Source: Herbidospora solisilvae
GTDB lineage: Bacteria; Actinomycetota; Actinomycetes; Streptosporangiales; Streptosporangiaceae
Assembly (NCBI RefSeq): GCF_009901565.1
Contig: NZ_WXEW01000006.1
Coordinates: forward strand, 124,001 to 188,000
DNA length: 64,000 nt
Direction of reading: 5' to 3'
Shown here: piece by piece, positions 62,992 to 64,000 of the stretch
Position numbering within the stretch: position 1 is the first letter of the stretch
Layout: the number at the start of each line of letters is the position of its first letter
Notes under the pieces: model-generated
Seen by the model: only the letters and a program-made list of their open reading frames with translations
Databases searched by the model: none
Told to the model about the DNA's origin: nothing
Position numbers and translations under genes: made by a program

Positions 62992-63785
62992 CCGCCACAC
63001 TGAACATCGGCCTGGCCCGCGCGTCGCTGGAGACCAAGCTCTTCTTCCGCCAGCGCGACGCCGTCATCTTCACCTTCTCCTTCCCGATCATCCTGCTGGT
63101 CCTGTTCGGGTCGATCTTCGAGGGCGACCTGGAGGGCACCGGCATCACGGTCGCCCAGCTCTACTCGGCCGGCCTGATCGGCGCGGGCGTGATGGGCGTG
63201 GCGTTCCAGAACCTCGCGATCGGCATCGCCATCGACCGCGACGACGGCACGCTGAAGCGCCTGGCGGGCACGCCGATGCCGCGCGCGGCCTACTTCGTCG
63301 GGAAGCTGGTCAGCTCGCTGGTGCTCGCGGTGATCGAGGTGGCGCTGCTGCTGGCGGTCGCGGTGCTCCTGTTCGACCTCGAACTTCCCACCGACCCCGC
63401 CCGGTGGGCGACACTGGCCTGGGTGCTCACGCTCGGCCTGGCCGGCGCGGCCCTCCTGGGGATCGCGGTGAGCAGCCTGCCGCGCAACGCCAAGAGCGCC
63501 GCCGCGGTGGTCTCCATGCCCTACGTGCTGCTCCAGTTCATCTCCGGTGTCTACATCCCCTTCACGGAGCTTCCCTCATGGCTGAACGACGTCGCGGCGA
63601 TCTTCCCGCTGAAGTGGATGTGCCAGGGTCTGCGGTCGGTGTTCCTGGGCGACGCGGGGGCGGCGCTGGAACTGACGGGGTCCTACGAGCTGCCGAAGGT
63701 GGCGCTGGTGCTGGGGCTCTGGCTGGTGGGCGGGCTGGTGCTCTGCCTGGCGACGTTCCGGTGGACCAACCGCGGCGAAGGCTGA
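62988..63785 (+). CDS. ABC-2-type permease (DrrB type)
   Basis: 265 residues with six membrane helices: FTFSFPIILLVLFGSIF (helix 1), MGVAFQNLAIGIAIDRDDGTLKRLAGTPM (helix 2 and the E/DGTLKRL motif, in parts), and the ABC-2 signature LLQFISGVYIPFTELPSWL with CQGLRSVF near the C-terminus. Together with the ATPase it makes a small drug or lipid exporter. ATG at 62988 overlaps the ATPase stop. A membrane protein gene follows eight bases later. Confidence 0.93.
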   Translation: MTATLNIGLARASLETKLFFRQRDAVIFTFSFPIILLVLFGSIFEGDLEGTGITVAQLYSAGLIGAGVMGVAFQNLAIGIAIDRDDGTLKRLAGTPMPRAAYFVGKLVSSLVLAVIEVALLLAVAVLLFDLELPTDPARWATLAWVLTLGLAGAALLGIAVSSLPRNAKSAAAVVSMPYVLLQFISGVYIPFTELPSWLNDVAAIFPLKWMCQGLRSVFLGDAGAALELTGSYELPKVALVLGLWLVGGLVLCLATFRWTNRGEG

Positions 63786-63793
63786 GGTCCTTC

Positions 63794-64000
63794 ATGGGCA
63801 GGCGGCCCGAGGTGCGGGCCGCCTTCCCCGAGGAGACCAACGCCTGGGAGTCCTTCCGCGGCTGGGAGATCCTGTTCGGCCTGGCCTGGACGACGGCCCT
63901 CCTCTTCGTCGTGTACGAGGAGGAGGCCTCCCCCGTGGAACGGGCCGTCACCATCGGCCTCATGCTCAGCTGCGCGGCCGCCTACCTGCTCATGGGCCGC
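63794..64000 (+). CDS. N-terminus of a membrane protein, probably a sensor kinase (cut by window)
   Basis: An ATG at 63794 opens a frame that stays open for 69 codons to the window end: MGRRPEVRAAFPEETNAWES, then FRGWEILFGLAWTTALLFVV and a second membrane helix near the edge (TIGLMLSCAAAYLLMG). Two helices separated by a short acidic loop, starting eight bases after a DrrB-type permease, is the usual place for the membrane part of a NarL-type histidine kinase. That role is inferred from position; the catalytic domain would lie outside the window. Confidence 0.5.
   Translation, partial: MGRRPEVRAAFPEETNAWESFRGWEILFGLAWTTALLFVVYEEEASPVERAVTIGLMLSCAAAYLLMGR

Overview
The window is about 64 kb of very GC-rich DNA. 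Gene starts are often GTG, coding strands alternate often, and stop/start overlaps of 4 bases (ATGA or GTGA) are common. The gene content (NucS mismatch endonuclease, Mec/CysO/CysM cysteine pathway, DUF2017, DUF3039, DUF3618, a DivIVA/FilP-type coiled-coil protein, many MarR/TetR/XRE regulators) points to a filamentous actinomycete. The order Streptosporangiales is my best guess; the genus cannot be read from this sequence. Both ends cut through genes: a membrane glycosyltransferase on the left and the start of a membrane protein (probably a sensor kinase) on the right.

Layout. 1-9.6 kb: glycosyltransferase tail, a DUF6286/AmaP-like membrane pair, a PLP-dependent aldolase/racemase-fold enzyme, DUF3618, the peroxiredoxin Bcp, a tRNA-Leu(UAG) of unusual short (class I) shape, a large unknown membrane protein followed by a small broken ORF, then an SDR oxidoreductase with a TetR regulator and an FMN reductase with a MarR regulator, each with visible operators. 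9.6-18.4 kb: an NarL-type two-component system followed by an ABC/FtsX exporter, a predicted glutamine-deamidase toxin with a YrhB-like immunity protein, and a membrane-anchored sulfite-oxidase-family molybdoenzyme. 18.4-29 kb: a long conserved housekeeping block (rdgB, rph, an Rv1339-like metallo-beta-lactamase, murI, then cysM, cysO, mec, DUF2017, clpS, pncB, pncA) resembling the M. tuberculosis Rv1330c-Rv1341 region, with a thioesterase, a PRC-barrel-like protein and a DUF3352 protein sitting between murI and cysM. 29-40 kb: accessory and envelope genes: PP2C-like protein, SF2 helicase with a GNAT partner, a His-rich M43 metalloprotease, DUF3039, an MFS exporter with TetR, YqgE, and a repeat-rich LPxTG surface protein. 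40-54 kb: malic enzyme, thioredoxin-TPR protein, a B12-dependent acyl-CoA mutase whose active-site residues fit isobutyryl-CoA rather than methylmalonyl-CoA mutase, a secreted subtilase, MarR, a sulfotransferase, MeaB GTPase, thiolase, methylmalonyl-CoA epimerase and a polar-growth coiled-coil protein. 54-64 kb: HTH regulators, an anti-sigma-type ATPase, hydrolases, a 3-hydroxyacyl-CoA dehydrogenase, nucS, a lipoprotein and a DrrAB-type ABC exporter.

How genes work together: Mec, CysO and CysM form a protein-bound sulfide route to cysteine; PncA and PncB are consecutive steps of NAD salvage; the mutase, MeaB, thiolase and epimerase are steps of branched acyl-CoA and methylmalonyl-CoA metabolism; the two-component pair probably controls the adjacent FtsX exporter; RdgB, Rph and MurI lie in one tightly overlapped run.

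The most interesting signals are the class I tRNA-Leu(UAG), four copies of a dispersed hairpin element in intergenic regions, the toxin/immunity pair, the His/Trp-rich sortase-type surface protein, the tandem remnant copies of the pncA 3' end, rare TTA codons in a handful of genes, and an orphan terminator at 55.4 kb that may end a small RNA.
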